A DNA stretch of 59,323 nucleotides from Ignavibacteria bacterium (GTDB lineage: Bacteria > Bacteroidota > Ignavibacteria > Kapaibacteriales > UBA2268): NCBI GenBank assembly GCA_026416955.1, contig JAOAEE010000029.1, positions 1 through 59,323 of the forward strand, read 5' to 3'. Shown piece by piece: positions 1 through 8,438 of this stretch. The first letter of the stretch is position 1; every line of letters starts with the position of its first letter. A program made the position numbers and the translations under genes. Under the pieces are notes generated by a model. It did no database searches and was not told the DNA's origin. It saw only the letters and a list, made by a program, of their open reading frames with translations.

Positions 1-35
1 GGGAAGGCAAAAATTATACCAAAATTTAGCAATAT

Positions 36-305
36 TTACTTATTATCGGATGGGATATTAAATAATTTATCGTAAACTCTCCGAGCAGTTTCTAATTGAA
101 CTTCTTGGTTGTCGTAGAATTTATCTTTAATTCTATTTCTAATTTCGAACAATCTTTTACCTTCATCCGATATTTGCAATCTATCATTTACAACATTTGT
201 CCTTGATGTTCCTGAAGTCTTAGAAGTCTCCCTTTGCCTGGAGGGTTCAGTTTGAATACTTTTAATATTTTCAAGTTTACCAGTATCAACTTTTTTTACA
301 TTCAT
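36..305 (-). CDS. FlgM-like small protein (putative anti-sigma-28 factor)
   Basis: This 89-residue protein is last in the flagellar operon. Its C-terminal half (about residues 40-84) reads DRLQISDEGKRL, then a charged helix, then a second helix ending in DKLFNI. That resembles the sigma-binding half of FlgM, which holds sigma-28 inactive until the hook is finished. The N-terminal half is Ser/Thr/Arg-rich and looks disordered, also as in FlgM. The ATG at 305 overlaps the stop of the preceding gene by 4 nt, implying translational coupling. The FlgM call is inferred from weak similarity plus context, including a sigma-28-type promoter on fliC. It could instead be an unrelated small flagellar protein. 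Confidence 0.4.
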   Translation of the reverse strand: MNVKKVDTGKLENIKSIQTEPSRQRETSKTSGTSRTNVVNDRLQISDEGKRLFEIRNRIKDKFYDNQEVQLETARRVYDKLFNIPSDNK

Positions 306-673
306 ACTTCCCTCTTCATATAGAGTAGCAATTTTTTCTGTTTATTTATATCTTTTAATTTTTCACTTTGCAATTTCATATTTTTTTCGATAATATCCAA
401 ATTAATTTTTTCGAGTTCTAAAATTTTATTTATTCTTGTTAACCACTTATTATGATTGTTGCGAAAATACAAATCCAAAGAGATTTCTTTTGGAATATTT
501 TCAAATTCTTTGAAATAGACCTCTCTTGCTGTAAGGATTTCAAGTGCTTTTTCAACTTTCTGAGAGTAATCACCATCCGATGCCAATAGTTCATTCAATT
601 CCATAGAGTATTTCTCGATGGAAGAAATAATTTTTTCGACCACTTCTGGTTTATACTTTTGCGTTTGCGACAT
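302..673 (-). CDS. FliT/FlgN-type flagellar export chaperone-like protein
   Basis: A roughly 123-residue, mostly helical protein. Its C-terminal helix is rich in Lys, Glu and Leu (ILELEKINLDIIEKNMKL, then KLKDINKQKKLLLYM), a pattern like FliT, the FliD export chaperone. FlgN, the chaperone for hook-associated proteins, is equally helical and cannot be excluded. I chose the ATG at 673 because GAGG lies just upstream. A longer reading from a TTG at 697 has no ribosome-binding site. It overlaps the end of flaG by 23 nt and the next gene by 4 nt. The position after fliS and fliD fits the common fliD-fliS-fliT grouping. Function rests mainly on context. Confidence 0.45.
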   Translation of the reverse strand: MSQTQKYKPEVVEKIISSIEKYSMELNELLASDGDYSQKVEKALEILTAREVYFKEFENIPKEISLDLYFRNNHNKWLTRINKILELEKINLDIIEKNMKLQSEKLKDINKQKKLLLYMKREV

Positions 674-1067
674 TTTTATCCTCGAGAGTAGAAGCAATAT
701 AACGGGCTATTTTTAAAGCAACCTCGGGTGGAATTTGTTGAACAACCTCTTTAGTTTCGGAATTAATTAACTTAAAGATCATCTTTTTCGTCTGGTCATC
801 ACGAGTAAATTGTATCATCAAACTTTCGTCGTTGATAATTTCTTTAAGTTTCTTTGCTATTTTATCATAATCAACTGTTTTTACTTGCTTATTAGTATCC
901 TCTTGGCTAATATTCTTCACAAAATTATTGAAATTTTCCAAACCTTGGGAATATTTGGGTTTCGTTTGTGGTAGTTCATTGAAATTGCTTGCCACTCGAG
1001 AAGTTCGATAATCTGGCAAACTTGTTTGCAGCTCATTTACTGGGGTTCCTTCGATTGGGGTTATCAT
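651..1067 (-). CDS. flaG: FlaG family flagellar protein
   Basis: A 138-residue protein whose C-terminal half carries the FlaG signature: a beta stretch around FTRDDQTKKMIFKLIN, then ETKEVVQQIPPE and an amphipathic helix (VALKIARYIAST). The first 60 residues are low-complexity. FlaG proteins affect filament length, but their molecular role is poorly defined. A strong GGGGAGGATTT ribosome-binding site precedes the ATG. The gene lies 21 nt after fliD in the same operon, the usual neighbour for flaG. Family assignment is fairly secure; the mechanism is not. Confidence 0.75.
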   Translation of the reverse strand: MITPIEGTPVNELQTSLPDYRTSRVASNFNELPQTKPKYSQGLENFNNFVKNISQEDTNKQVKTVDYDKIAKKLKEIINDESLMIQFTRDDQTKKMIFKLINSETKEVVQQIPPEVALKIARYIASTLEDKNVANAKV

Positions 1068-1088
1068 AAATCCTCCCCAAATTATTGA

Positions 1089-2555
1089 TTAATAATAATA
1101 TCTGTTCAACAAAGAACTTGCTGTGTTCGAAAACATTGTATATTGCGATTGAGCCTTTAAATATGCTTCAAGGCTTCGAAAATACTCATTTTTGTAATTT
1201 TCGGCTTGAATATCAATTTTTGATTCAAATTCACTAATTCTTTTTTGCATTTCGAAGATTTGCTGTTGGACAAGTGTGGTCTTATTCGTAATATAGTTCG
1301 TATCGCCCGAAAGTAAACCGATTACACTATTCAATTTATTTACAAAGCTGTCAGATGTAGTAAATAAGTCTGCAACTTTCTTATAATCGGAAACTAGAGC
1401 TTCTTGAAGTTTGGTTAAATTTGAAATTGAAAGTGTACCATCAGAATTAGTTTTAATACCAATTTCGCTTAGATACTGGGGGTTACCACTAGCCGAAGTT
1501 GATACGGCTTGGGAAGAAATAACTCTTAAATTGGAAATTAAGTTTCTTAATAGGGGTTCGTCTCGTAGCAAACTTTTGTTGTTATTAAGATATTGTAGAA
1601 CATCATTATATGCATTCAACAAAGGAGAGAGCAAGCTTTGCACTGCCGAAACATCTACTTCTGTTGTCAAAGTAACTGGTTGGTCAGATGAATTTTGAAC
1701 TTTTAATAAGTTAATTGTAACTCCTTGAATTACATCAGTCAAAGAATTTGAACTACGAATGACTGTAATTCCATTAATTTCTGCTTCCGAGTCAAGTTGG
1801 GAAACATCGGCAATCTTGAAATGAGCATATTGGTTACCACTTTGAACTGGTGTTCTCACATTTGAATTTGGGTCGACATTGTTGAATCCAAGAGCTACAA
1901 GGACTCCGCTTCCATTATCGTCAAAAGTAATTTTATTTTCGGCTCCAGTGTTCTTTGCCGTAATTGTAAGTCGAACAGTTGAATTGGTATCTTTAATTAC
2001 AGAAGCGGTTGCATTAATATCACTAGTATTATTAATTGCGGAAGCAATTTGTTTTAAGGCATCTTCGTTAGTTGTATTTGGATTGATTGAAACGGTAACA
2101 TCTTTCCCATTTATTTTGAAAGTGAGGTTGGAACCAGTGGCAGCAAAATTTTGAGAGGCACTCAGTTGTGCAGAAATTAATAAATCATTAGATGCAAGTC
2201 GATTAACCTTAACAGAATTTACACCAATTAATGCATCTCCGGTTGCTGTTGCAGAAACAATTGAAGAATCAGAAGATATTACTCTTCTGGTAATAAATAA
2301 ATTCGATGCATTAGTTGATGTAAATTTATCAATTTGAGAAACTAAATTATTAATTTTTGAACGCAATGTTGAAAAGAAAGTACTTTTCTTTTCGAGTGAA
2401 GTTTTCTTTTCCTTAAGTTGATTTAACTTACCAGACTGGGTTCTTTTATATGCTTCCACAAGTAATTCTGCTTGACTTTGGCTTGTTGCCGAAGTCTGCA
2501 TTAAGGAACTTAATGCATTGCTTAAAGAATCCAAACTAGAAGTCAAATCAGCCAT
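1089..2555 (-). CDS. fliD: Flagellar filament cap protein FliD (hook-associated protein 2)
   Basis: A 488-residue FliD. The cap complex sits at the filament tip and folds exported flagellin subunits into place. The N-terminal coiled region (about 30-80, LNQLKEKKTSLEKKSTFFS) is the FliD_N type. The middle has Ser/Thr/Asn-rich repeats typical of the surface-exposed head. The C-terminal coiled coil (about 425-480) ends in SQYTMFSNTASSLLNRYYY, close to the FliD C-terminal consensus. Length is ordinary for the family. The ATG lies 8 nt after the fliS stop, so the two genes are probably one transcript. No signal peptide is present, as expected for a type III exported protein. Confidence 0.9.
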   Translation of the reverse strand: MADLTSSLDSLSNALSSLMQTSATSQSQAELLVEAYKRTQSGKLNQLKEKKTSLEKKSTFFSTLRSKINNLVSQIDKFTSTNASNLFITRRVISSDSSIVSATATGDALIGVNSVKVNRLASNDLLISAQLSASQNFAATGSNLTFKINGKDVTVSINPNTTNEDALKQIASAINNTSDINATASVIKDTNSTVRLTITAKNTGAENKITFDDNGSGVLVALGFNNVDPNSNVRTPVQSGNQYAHFKIADVSQLDSEAEINGITVIRSSNSLTDVIQGVTINLLKVQNSSDQPVTLTTEVDVSAVQSLLSPLLNAYNDVLQYLNNNKSLLRDEPLLRNLISNLRVISSQAVSTSASGNPQYLSEIGIKTNSDGTLSISNLTKLQEALVSDYKKVADLFTTSDSFVNKLNSVIGLLSGDTNYITNKTTLVQQQIFEMQKRISEFESKIDIQAENYKNEYFRSLEAYLKAQSQYTMFSNTASSLLNRYYY

Positions 2556-2562
2556 ATTTCAT

Positions 2563-2919
2563 CTACTTTTCTATTTCAAATGCATTATTCCAAGCATTAC
2601 GAAGTTCTTGAATAATAAATATTGCATCGTCATATCTTTTTTGAAAAACTAATCGCTGCACATATTCATAAAGACGATAAAGCCTTGTAGCAGTCTCTTC
2701 GTAATCAAAATTTAAGGAAGCCATTAATTCTGCCAAAACACGATTCATCTTGCTAATATCTTTCTTTTTTGCGCTAACGATAAATAAGTCATACATCTTT
2801 AAAATTACCTTTTCCTTCGACCACGAAAGAACTTCCTGCTCGAGATATTGGGGAATCCCAGAGTCCTTTTTAATTCCATATGCTTTTGCTACTGCTGGAT
2901 TTTGCACTGTTGCCGACAT
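2563..2919 (-). CDS. fliS: Flagellin export chaperone FliS
   Basis: A 118-residue all-helical protein with the FliS pattern: a Tyr-containing N-terminal segment, then LSWSKEKVILKMYDLFIVSA, and later a helix running into RLYEYVQRLVFQKRYDDAIF. FliS binds the C-terminal part of flagellin in the cytoplasm and prevents premature polymerisation. Length fits the family (about 120-130). The ATG at 2919 has GAGG about 7 nt upstream. It lies between fliC and fliD, the classic arrangement. A hairpin separates it from fliC, so expression may come from readthrough or its own promoter. Confidence 0.85.
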   Translation of the reverse strand: MSATVQNPAVAKAYGIKKDSGIPQYLEQEVLSWSKEKVILKMYDLFIVSAKKKDISKMNRVLAELMASLNFDYEETATRLYRLYEYVQRLVFQKRYDDAIFIIQELRNAWNNAFEIEK

Positions 2920-2960
2920 AAATTACCTCATAAAAATCAATTGAAAACAAATATTATACC

Positions 2961-2998
2961 AAACCGAAGGGGTACCCTTCCTGGGAACCCTTCGGTTT
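2961..2998 (-). terminator. Terminator-like hairpin after fliC
   Basis: AAACCGAAGGG (2961-2971) pairs with CCCTTCGGGTTT-type sequence at 2988-2998 (CCCTTCGGTTT). Read on the minus strand, the stem lies about 50 nt after the fliC stop and a T-rich stretch follows. It would limit readthrough from the highly expressed flagellin gene into fliS-fliD. Confidence 0.6.
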
Positions 2999-3045
2999 GA
3001 AAAGTGCACTAATGTTTGATAATATTTTCATATTAGCCTAGGCTA

Positions 3046-4002
3046 TTACCTAAAAAGTTGTAAGAATGCTTGAGGCTGTTGATTTGCTTGTGTCAAGGAA
3101 ATCAACGATGCCTGTAGCAAGAATTGTTGTTTAATCAGTTCAAGTTGCTCTTGTGCAACATCGGCATCCTCGATACGGGAGATTGCAGCATTGTAGTTTG
3201 TAATTTGCGACTTCAACAACTCTTCGTGGGAATTAATTCTGTTTTGAATACCACCAAGGTACGATGCAACCTTGTTAACATTATCGATTGCCATAGCAAG
3301 GCTTGTCAGAGTGGTTGCTATTTGTGAAGTTGAGAAAATACCTAAATTAGATTCAGAAACAGAATTTAAGCTTTCCAAGCTTAGTCCACTAACTCCGGCA
3401 AAACTAGTAGCTAACCCAGCTGGGGAAGTGGCGGAACTTGTAGCATTCAAATTAAAGTTATTCGATGCAATATTGAAGTCAGAATTGTTTGTCGTCAAAT
3501 CTACTCCAATTGAAAGAATTGTGTTATCAGCATAGAAACCAATCGCCCAAGTTCCAGAGTAATTGCCCCACAAGAGTTGTTTTCCACCAAACACTGTAGA
3601 GTCCACAACAAATTGAATTTGTTGTGCTAATCGATAGGATGCTTTTGCCAGAGCAACTTTTTCAGCTGTTCCCAAAGCACCTGTAGATGCTTGTGCAGCG
3701 GCATCTTTAATTTGGGTCAAAAGACCGGTAATATTATCAAGAGCATCTTGAGCAATAGCAGTAACGTTCATTGCTTCGCCCGCAGCGAGTAGTGCTTTTT
3801 TCAAAGCACCATTTCGAGCCTGTAACGCACGAGATGTGATGTATCCTGCTACATCATCTGCAGCAGTGTTGATTCGCTTACCAGTCGACAAACGCAACTG
3901 GCGTAATGCAATGTTGTTGCTTGCTGCCTGCAACGCATTGTATGCGTTTTCGGCAGGTGTGTTAGTTCGTATCCTCGAACTCTGAGCAATTGCTGTTGGC
4001 AT
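3046..4002 (-). CDS. fliC: Flagellin
   Basis: A 318-residue flagellin, the filament subunit. The conserved N-terminal D0/D1 region (about 1-150) includes LRLSTGKRINTAADDVAGY, the flagellin pattern for the TLR5/polymerisation surface. The conserved C-terminal D0/D1 region (about 235-318) includes SRIEDADVAQEQLELIKQQ and ends in ANQQPQAFLQLFR, matching the usual Leu-Leu-Arg-like end. The variable middle is short (about 80 residues), so the filament surface is probably simple. GGAGG precedes the ATG by 6 nt. A sigma-28-type promoter lies about 75 nt upstream. It is the first gene of the flagellar cluster. Confidence 0.95.
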   Translation of the reverse strand: MPTAIAQSSRIRTNTPAENAYNALQAASNNIALRQLRLSTGKRINTAADDVAGYITSRALQARNGALKKALLAAGEAMNVTAIAQDALDNITGLLTQIKDAAAQASTGALGTAEKVALAKASYRLAQQIQFVVDSTVFGGKQLLWGNYSGTWAIGFYADNTILSIGVDLTTNNSDFNIASNNFNLNATSSATSPAGLATSFAGVSGLSLESLNSVSESNLGIFSTSQIATTLTSLAMAIDNVNKVASYLGGIQNRINSHEELLKSQITNYNAAISRIEDADVAQEQLELIKQQFLLQASLISLTQANQQPQAFLQLFR

Positions 4003-4077
4003 AGTGTACCTCCATGTTTTGTTAATAAAATCCCTTTGGCATCCTGCCGAACACTATTAAGTCCTAATTCACTACTA

Positions 4078-4104
4078 ATATCGACATTTTTTTCTAAAAC
4101 TTTA
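4078..4104 (-). promoter_or_regulatory. Sigma-28 (FliA)-type promoter for flagellin
   Basis: Read on the minus strand, the sequence is TAAAGTTT, an 11-nt spacer, then GTCGATAT. The known flagellar sigma-28 consensus is TAAAGTTT-N11-GCCGATAA. The -35 box matches fully, the spacer is exact, and the -10 box matches 6 of 8. The start of transcription would lie near 4070, about 68 nt before the fliC ATG. Its use implies a FliA sigma factor elsewhere in the genome, consistent with the FlgM-like gene in this operon. Confidence 0.75.
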
Positions 4105-4151
4105 ATTCTTTTATTAAATTTCTCATACTTTAATGTTAAAGTAAATTTTCT

Positions 4152-4159
4152 TAATTTTG
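4152..4159 (+). promoter_or_regulatory. Bacteroidota-type -7 element before lpxC-fabZ
   Basis: TAATTTTG matches the Bacteroidota sigma-A -7 motif TAnnTTTG. It lies 26 nt before the lpxC-fabZ ATG. I see no clear TTTG -33 box at the expected distance, so this is a plausible but half-supported promoter. Confidence 0.4.
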
Positions 4160-4185
4160 TTTCTTTTTAAATTTTATTATCACTA

Positions 4186-5589
4186 ATGGCTGAAAAGCAA
4201 AGAACTATAAAAAAACAAGTTAGCTTGACTGGCATTGGAATACATTCTGGCGAGGAAACCACTATAACTTTTATTCCTGCACCAGAAAATTATGGCTATC
4301 GTTTTGTTCGTGTCGACCTTCCAAATCCAGTTGAAATTCCAGCCTTAGTTGATTATGTCGTGGACCTTTCTCGTGGGACTACTCTTGGTATCGACGATGT
4401 TCGTGTGTTGACTGTAGAGCACGTTCTTGCTGCTCTTGTTGGACTTAGAATTGACAATTGTCGAATAGAACTGAATGGAAAAGAGCCACCAGTGATTGAC
4501 GGAAGTTCTTTGCCATACGCGGAAAAACTTCTCGAGGCTGGAATTGTTGAACAAAATGCTGAGCGTGAATACTTCGTGATTGATGAAACCGTTAGATACA
4601 CTAACGAAGAAAAAGGAGTCGACATCGTTGCCCTTCCAACAGATGATTATAGAATTACCGTAATGATTGACTATAATATTCCTTCTCTTGGAAGCCAACA
4701 TACTGGTGTTTTCAATTTGGAAAAAGAGTTCCTCGCTGAATTTGCTCCAGCAAGAACATTTTGTTTCCTAACCGAAGTTGAAGAACTCTATAAACAAGGT
4801 CTCATCAAAGGTGGAAATTTAAACAATGCAATTGTTATTATTGATAAAGAATTAGACGAAGAGGAACTAAAATATATTCAAAAACTTTTTGGAATTGAGT
4901 ATCTTCCAGAACCAAAAAATGGAATACTAAATGGTACAAATCTTCGCTTTAAAAATGAACCTGCTCGGCACAAACTACTCGATATGCTTGGCGATTTAGC
5001 CTTAATTGGTGTTCCTATTAAAGCACAAATTTTAGCAGCGCGCCCCGGCCACGCAAGTAATATTGAATTTGCAAAAAAAATTAGAAGTTTGTATTTGAAA
5101 AAACTACCTTTCCTGAAACTACAAGGGAAAAAGGGCAAAGATGCATTAATGGACATTTTCAGTCTATTAAAAATTATGCCCCATCGTTATCCTTTCCTTT
5201 TAATCGATAGGATTCTTGAAATTGATACAGACACAAACACTATTACTGGTATTAAAAATGTAACTATCAATGAACCTTTCTTTGCTGGGCATTTTCCCGA
5301 AAAGCCCGTTATGCCCGGTGTCCTTTTAATCGAAGCACTTGCACAGACTGGCGGTTTAATGCTTTTGAGTTCAGTCGATGCAGAAAATAAACTGCTTTTA
5401 TTTATGGGTATAGACAATGCAAAATTTCGAAAGCCAGTTATTCCCGGCGACCAGTTAATTATGAAAGTACAATTAGTTGGGAAAAAATTCAACACCTATA
5501 AGTTCCACGGAATTGCTACTGTAAATGGCCAAGTTGTTTGCGAGGCAGATTTACAAGCCGCACTTGTTGATAGAAACATACAGTTATAA
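4186..5589 (+). CDS. lpxC-fabZ: Bifunctional UDP-3-O-acyl-GlcNAc deacetylase / 3-hydroxyacyl-ACP dehydratase (LpxC-FabZ fusion)
   Basis: A 467-residue fusion enzyme. Residues 1-310 are LpxC, the zinc deacetylase that commits to lipid A synthesis. Zinc ligands are visible as H79 (TVEHVLAAL), H262 and D266 (RHKLLDMLGD), with catalytic H289 (ARPGHASN). Residues 320-467 are FabZ, the dehydratase of fatty acid elongation, with HRYPFLLIDR at 333-342 and the active-site pair H369 (AGHFPEKPVMPG) and E383. This fusion is characteristic of the Bacteroidota-Chlorobi group and is one of the best taxonomic markers here. It lies 9 nt before lpxA, so lipid A synthesis is probably co-transcribed. Confidence 0.95.
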   Translation: MAEKQRTIKKQVSLTGIGIHSGEETTITFIPAPENYGYRFVRVDLPNPVEIPALVDYVVDLSRGTTLGIDDVRVLTVEHVLAALVGLRIDNCRIELNGKEPPVIDGSSLPYAEKLLEAGIVEQNAEREYFVIDETVRYTNEEKGVDIVALPTDDYRITVMIDYNIPSLGSQHTGVFNLEKEFLAEFAPARTFCFLTEVEELYKQGLIKGGNLNNAIVIIDKELDEEELKYIQKLFGIEYLPEPKNGILNGTNLRFKNEPARHKLLDMLGDLALIGVPIKAQILAARPGHASNIEFAKKIRSLYLKKLPFLKLQGKKGKDALMDIFSLLKIMPHRYPFLLIDRILEIDTDTNTITGIKNVTINEPFFAGHFPEKPVMPGVLLIEALAQTGGLMLLSSVDAENKLLLFMGIDNAKFRKPVIPGDQLIMKVQLVGKKFNTYKFHGIATVNGQVVCEADLQAALVDRNIQL

Positions 5590-5598
5590 AGGTATCCT

Positions 5599-6381
5599 AT
5601 GGCACTGGTTCAACATCCAACAGCAATAGTTTCTCCCAAAGCAAGAATAGATAACAATGTTAAAATTGGTCCATATTGTATTATTGAAGATGATGTTACA
5701 ATACTCGAAGGAACCGAACTAATTGCAAATGTCTATCTTGCCAACGGTACGAATTTAGGTCGAAATTGTTTAATTTTCCCAGGTGTTGTTATCGCTACAA
5801 AACCACAAGACTTAAAGTATGACAATTCCCCAACAAAAGTAATTCTTGGCGATAATAACGAAATCCGAGAATATTGCACTATCCACCGCGGGACCCAAGA
5901 AACTGGTTGCACAATAGTTGGAAACAATAATCTTTTGATGGCATACACCCATATTGCCCACGATTGCAAGGTAGGAAATAACAATATTTTTGCAAATGTT
6001 GTTCAACTTGCTGGACACGTCGAAGTTGAAGATTGGGTTGTTTTGGGTGGAGTTGTTAAAATCCATCAATTCTGTAGGATTGGTGCCCACGCTATGGTCG
6101 GTGGCGACGTAAAAGTCACCAAAGATATTGCCCCATTTACTCTTGTTGGCGAAAATCCACCAAAAGTTGATGGAATAAATAAAATTGGTTTACGCCGCAG
6201 AGGTTTTTCCAACGAACTTATCAAAGAAATTGATAATTTCTATCGTCTGGTTTTTCACTCTGGTTATAATAATAGCGATGGGATTAGAAAATATCTCGAA
6301 AACCACCCCAATGGGGTTTTCCCCGAAATTCAACATTGTATTGATTTCATAACCAGTTCCCAGCGAGGAGTTTATAGGTAA
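5599..6381 (+). CDS. lpxA: Acyl-ACP--UDP-N-acetylglucosamine O-acyltransferase LpxA
   Basis: A 260-residue cytoplasmic left-handed beta-helix protein catalysing the first lipid A step, 3-O-acylation of UDP-GlcNAc. Hexapeptide repeats run from HPTAIVSPKARI to about residue 185. The catalytic His is H121 in YTHIAHDCKVGNNN, equivalent to H125 of E. coli LpxA. The C-terminal helical part (about 195-260) carries LRRRGFSNELIKEID, as in LpxA. Length matches the family (about 262). AAAGG lies just upstream of the ATG. LpxC and FabZ activities come from the preceding gene, so substrate supply and acylation are grouped. Confidence 0.95.
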   Translation: MALVQHPTAIVSPKARIDNNVKIGPYCIIEDDVTILEGTELIANVYLANGTNLGRNCLIFPGVVIATKPQDLKYDNSPTKVILGDNNEIREYCTIHRGTQETGCTIVGNNNLLMAYTHIAHDCKVGNNNIFANVVQLAGHVEVEDWVVLGGVVKIHQFCRIGAHAMVGGDVKVTKDIAPFTLVGENPPKVDGINKIGLRRRGFSNELIKEIDNFYRLVFHSGYNNSDGIRKYLENHPNGVFPEIQHCIDFITSSQRGVYR

Positions 6382-6423
6382 TTTTATTTCGATTTTTTGT
6401 TTTTTTCATTCATTATACACATT

Positions 6424-7398
6424 ATGAAAAAGTTAACTATTCTTTTTGTTTTTCTTATCCAAACTCTTAATTTAATTGGACAAGTTAAAGAAGCAGAAAA
6501 TATCATCAAAAAGGCACCAAAAGTTGATTCGCTTGGCTGGAAAAAAGGAGGACTAATTTCGATTAATCTTGCTCAAACTTCTTTGACAAATTGGGCAGCG
6601 GGTGGTCAGAACTCCGTTTCTATCCAAGGTTTGCTAAGTTTGTTTGCAAGTTTTAAAAGCGACTTTACTATTTGGGATAATTATTTAGACATTGGCTATG
6701 GTCTCCTGCAACAAGGAGAAAGTAAAAAATTTATTAAGACCGACGACAAATTCGAATTAACCTCGAAATTTGGTTTGCAATTCCAAAAAAACTTTTTCAT
6801 TGCTGGTGCGTTGAATTTCAAAACGCAAATGACTGTTGGTTGGAACTATGCAAAAGACACACAAAAAATCTCCAACTTCCTTTCACCAGCATATTTAATT
6901 ATCGGTTTAGGTATTGATTGGAAGCCCAAACAAGCGTTAAGCGTTTTTGGTGCTCCTTTCACCGGTCGTTTAACTTACGTCGGTGATAGCGAGTTAGCCA
7001 ATAAAGGTGCATTTGGTGTAAAACCAGCTATTTACGACAGTCTTGGCAATCTTTTGAAATCTGCCGAGAAAATGAAAAAGGAATTTGGTGGGTTCGTTCG
7101 TCTTTTCTTTAACAAAGGTGATTTCGATATTGAATTTTTGAAAAATGTTAATATTACTACCAAACTTGAACTCTTCTCCGATTATCTAAACAAGCCCCAA
7201 AACATTGATGTAAATTGGGAAAATATTATTGTTTTTAAAGTAAATAAAATTATTTCAATAAATTTAATTACTCAACTAATTTATGACGACAATGTGAAAA
7301 TACCAATAGATTCAAACGGTGACGGTAAATTCGACACCCACGCCCCAAGAACACAATTCAAAGAAATATTTGGGCTGGGTTTCTCGCTCAATTTTTAA
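6424..7398 (+). CDS. DUF3078 family outer-envelope protein
   Basis: A 324-residue protein with a signal peptide (MKKLTILFVFLIQTLNLIGQ). The mature part matches the DUF3078 pattern found widely in Bacteroidota: GWKKGG, then INLAQTSLTNWAAGGQNS, followed by alternating beta segments that look like an outer-membrane barrel. Function is unknown. I chose the ATG at 6424 because it begins directly with the signal peptide; an upstream ATG at 6397 adds nine hydrophobic residues. No Shine-Dalgarno sequence is seen, which is common in this phylum. Its stop codon interlocks with that of the convergent leucine-rich-repeat gene. Confidence 0.75.
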   Translation: MKKLTILFVFLIQTLNLIGQVKEAENIIKKAPKVDSLGWKKGGLISINLAQTSLTNWAAGGQNSVSIQGLLSLFASFKSDFTIWDNYLDIGYGLLQQGESKKFIKTDDKFELTSKFGLQFQKNFFIAGALNFKTQMTVGWNYAKDTQKISNFLSPAYLIIGLGIDWKPKQALSVFGAPFTGRLTYVGDSELANKGAFGVKPAIYDSLGNLLKSAEKMKKEFGGFVRLFFNKGDFDIEFLKNVNITTKLELFSDYLNKPQNIDVNWENIIVFKVNKIISINLITQLIYDDNVKIPIDSNGDGKFDTHAPRTQFKEIFGLGFSLNF

Positions 7399-8339
7399 AC
7401 ATCGCATTCAATGTTGGTCTGTGGTAGTTTTTCCTTTAGAACATACACATAATCTCTTGGGAAATGATTGTTCTCGATAGATAATTTGTTCAATTGTTTT
7501 AAATTAAATATCGTTTCTGGAAGTGAATGTAATTCGTTTCCACTCAAATCTAGTTCAATCAAATTTATCAACTTGCCAATTGTTTCTGGAATTTCCGTCA
7601 ATTGATTTTCGTAAAGATACAGCTTTGTAAGATTGGTTAAATTACCTATTGTGGTTGGAATATTTTTCAAGAGATTCTTATATAATCTCAGTTTTTCAAG
7701 TTTCAAAAGATTGCCAATACTGTTTGGTAGTTCCTCAATTTGGTTCTGTTGCAACTCCAATTTCTTTAAATTTATACAGTTGCCAATCTCTTCTGGAACT
7801 GTTGAAAGTTCATTTTCAAAAAGGTAAAGTTCTTCAAGGAGAACTAAATTGCCGATGGTTTTGGGAAGGTCTTTCAATTTATTATTGTTTAATGCAAGTA
7901 ATTTTAATTTTTTTAAATTTCCAATACTTTCTGGTAAGGATGGAATTTCATTGTGATTTAAACTCAAAACTTCTAAATTAGTTAGGTTTCCTATGCAATT
8001 GTCGACATTTTCAATTTGATTCCAACTTAAATCAAGATACTTTAATTTGGGTAAACTACAAACAACTTCGGGGAACGATTTTAGGTAGTTTCCCCCTAAC
8101 TCTAATTTTTCAAGATTTTGGAGCAATTCAAATTCTTTTGGCAAGGATTTTAAGTAGTTGTTCTTTAAATTCAATTCGCGCAAATTGGAAAACGAAAAAA
8201 TTTCGGTAGGTATCCCTTCGAGTTCACGCAAATGAAAGTCCAAACTAATTACCTCCAAAGGTTTTTTGGCCAATTCTTGTAATTGCATTTTTGTTTTTTC
8301 AGATATTGTCAATTTTAAATTTTCGGACTTTGATTGCAT
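7395..8339 (-). CDS. Leucine-rich repeat protein
   Basis: A 314-residue protein built almost entirely of about 11 leucine-rich repeats with a 23-residue period (LxxLxLxxNxLxxLPxxIGNL). These are the Shoc2/bacterial type, common in Bacteroidota. There is no signal peptide or membrane segment, so it is predicted cytoplasmic. LRR proteins bind other proteins; the partner is not visible here. The ATG has GGTGG about 7 nt upstream. Its last 4 nt overlap the 3' end of the convergent DUF3078 gene (shared TTAA). Neighbours give no clue to a pathway. Confidence 0.8.
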   Translation of the reverse strand: MQSKSENLKLTISEKTKMQLQELAKKPLEVISLDFHLRELEGIPTEIFSFSNLRELNLKNNYLKSLPKEFELLQNLEKLELGGNYLKSFPEVVCSLPKLKYLDLSWNQIENVDNCIGNLTNLEVLSLNHNEIPSLPESIGNLKKLKLLALNNNKLKDLPKTIGNLVLLEELYLFENELSTVPEEIGNCINLKKLELQQNQIEELPNSIGNLLKLEKLRLYKNLLKNIPTTIGNLTNLTKLYLYENQLTEIPETIGKLINLIELDLSGNELHSLPETIFNLKQLNKLSIENNHFPRDYVYVLKEKLPQTNIECDV

Positions 8340-8382
8340 ATTTCCACCAGATTAATTTCAAAATTGTAATATAACAATTCAA

Positions 8383-8413
8383 ATTGAATTAGCAAGTAAA
8401 AATGTTAATTTTG
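8383..8413 (+). promoter_or_regulatory. Bacteroidota-type promoter before hemB
   Basis: ATTG (8383-8386) stands 19 nt before TAATTTTG (8406-8413), close to the TTTG / TAnnTTTG pair with 19-21 nt spacing. Transcription would start near 8420, about 20 nt before the hemB ATG. The -7 box is a full match and the -33 box matches 3 of 4. Confidence 0.45.
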
Positions 8414-8438
8414 AGTTTTGCAAATATTGAGTTTGGGT

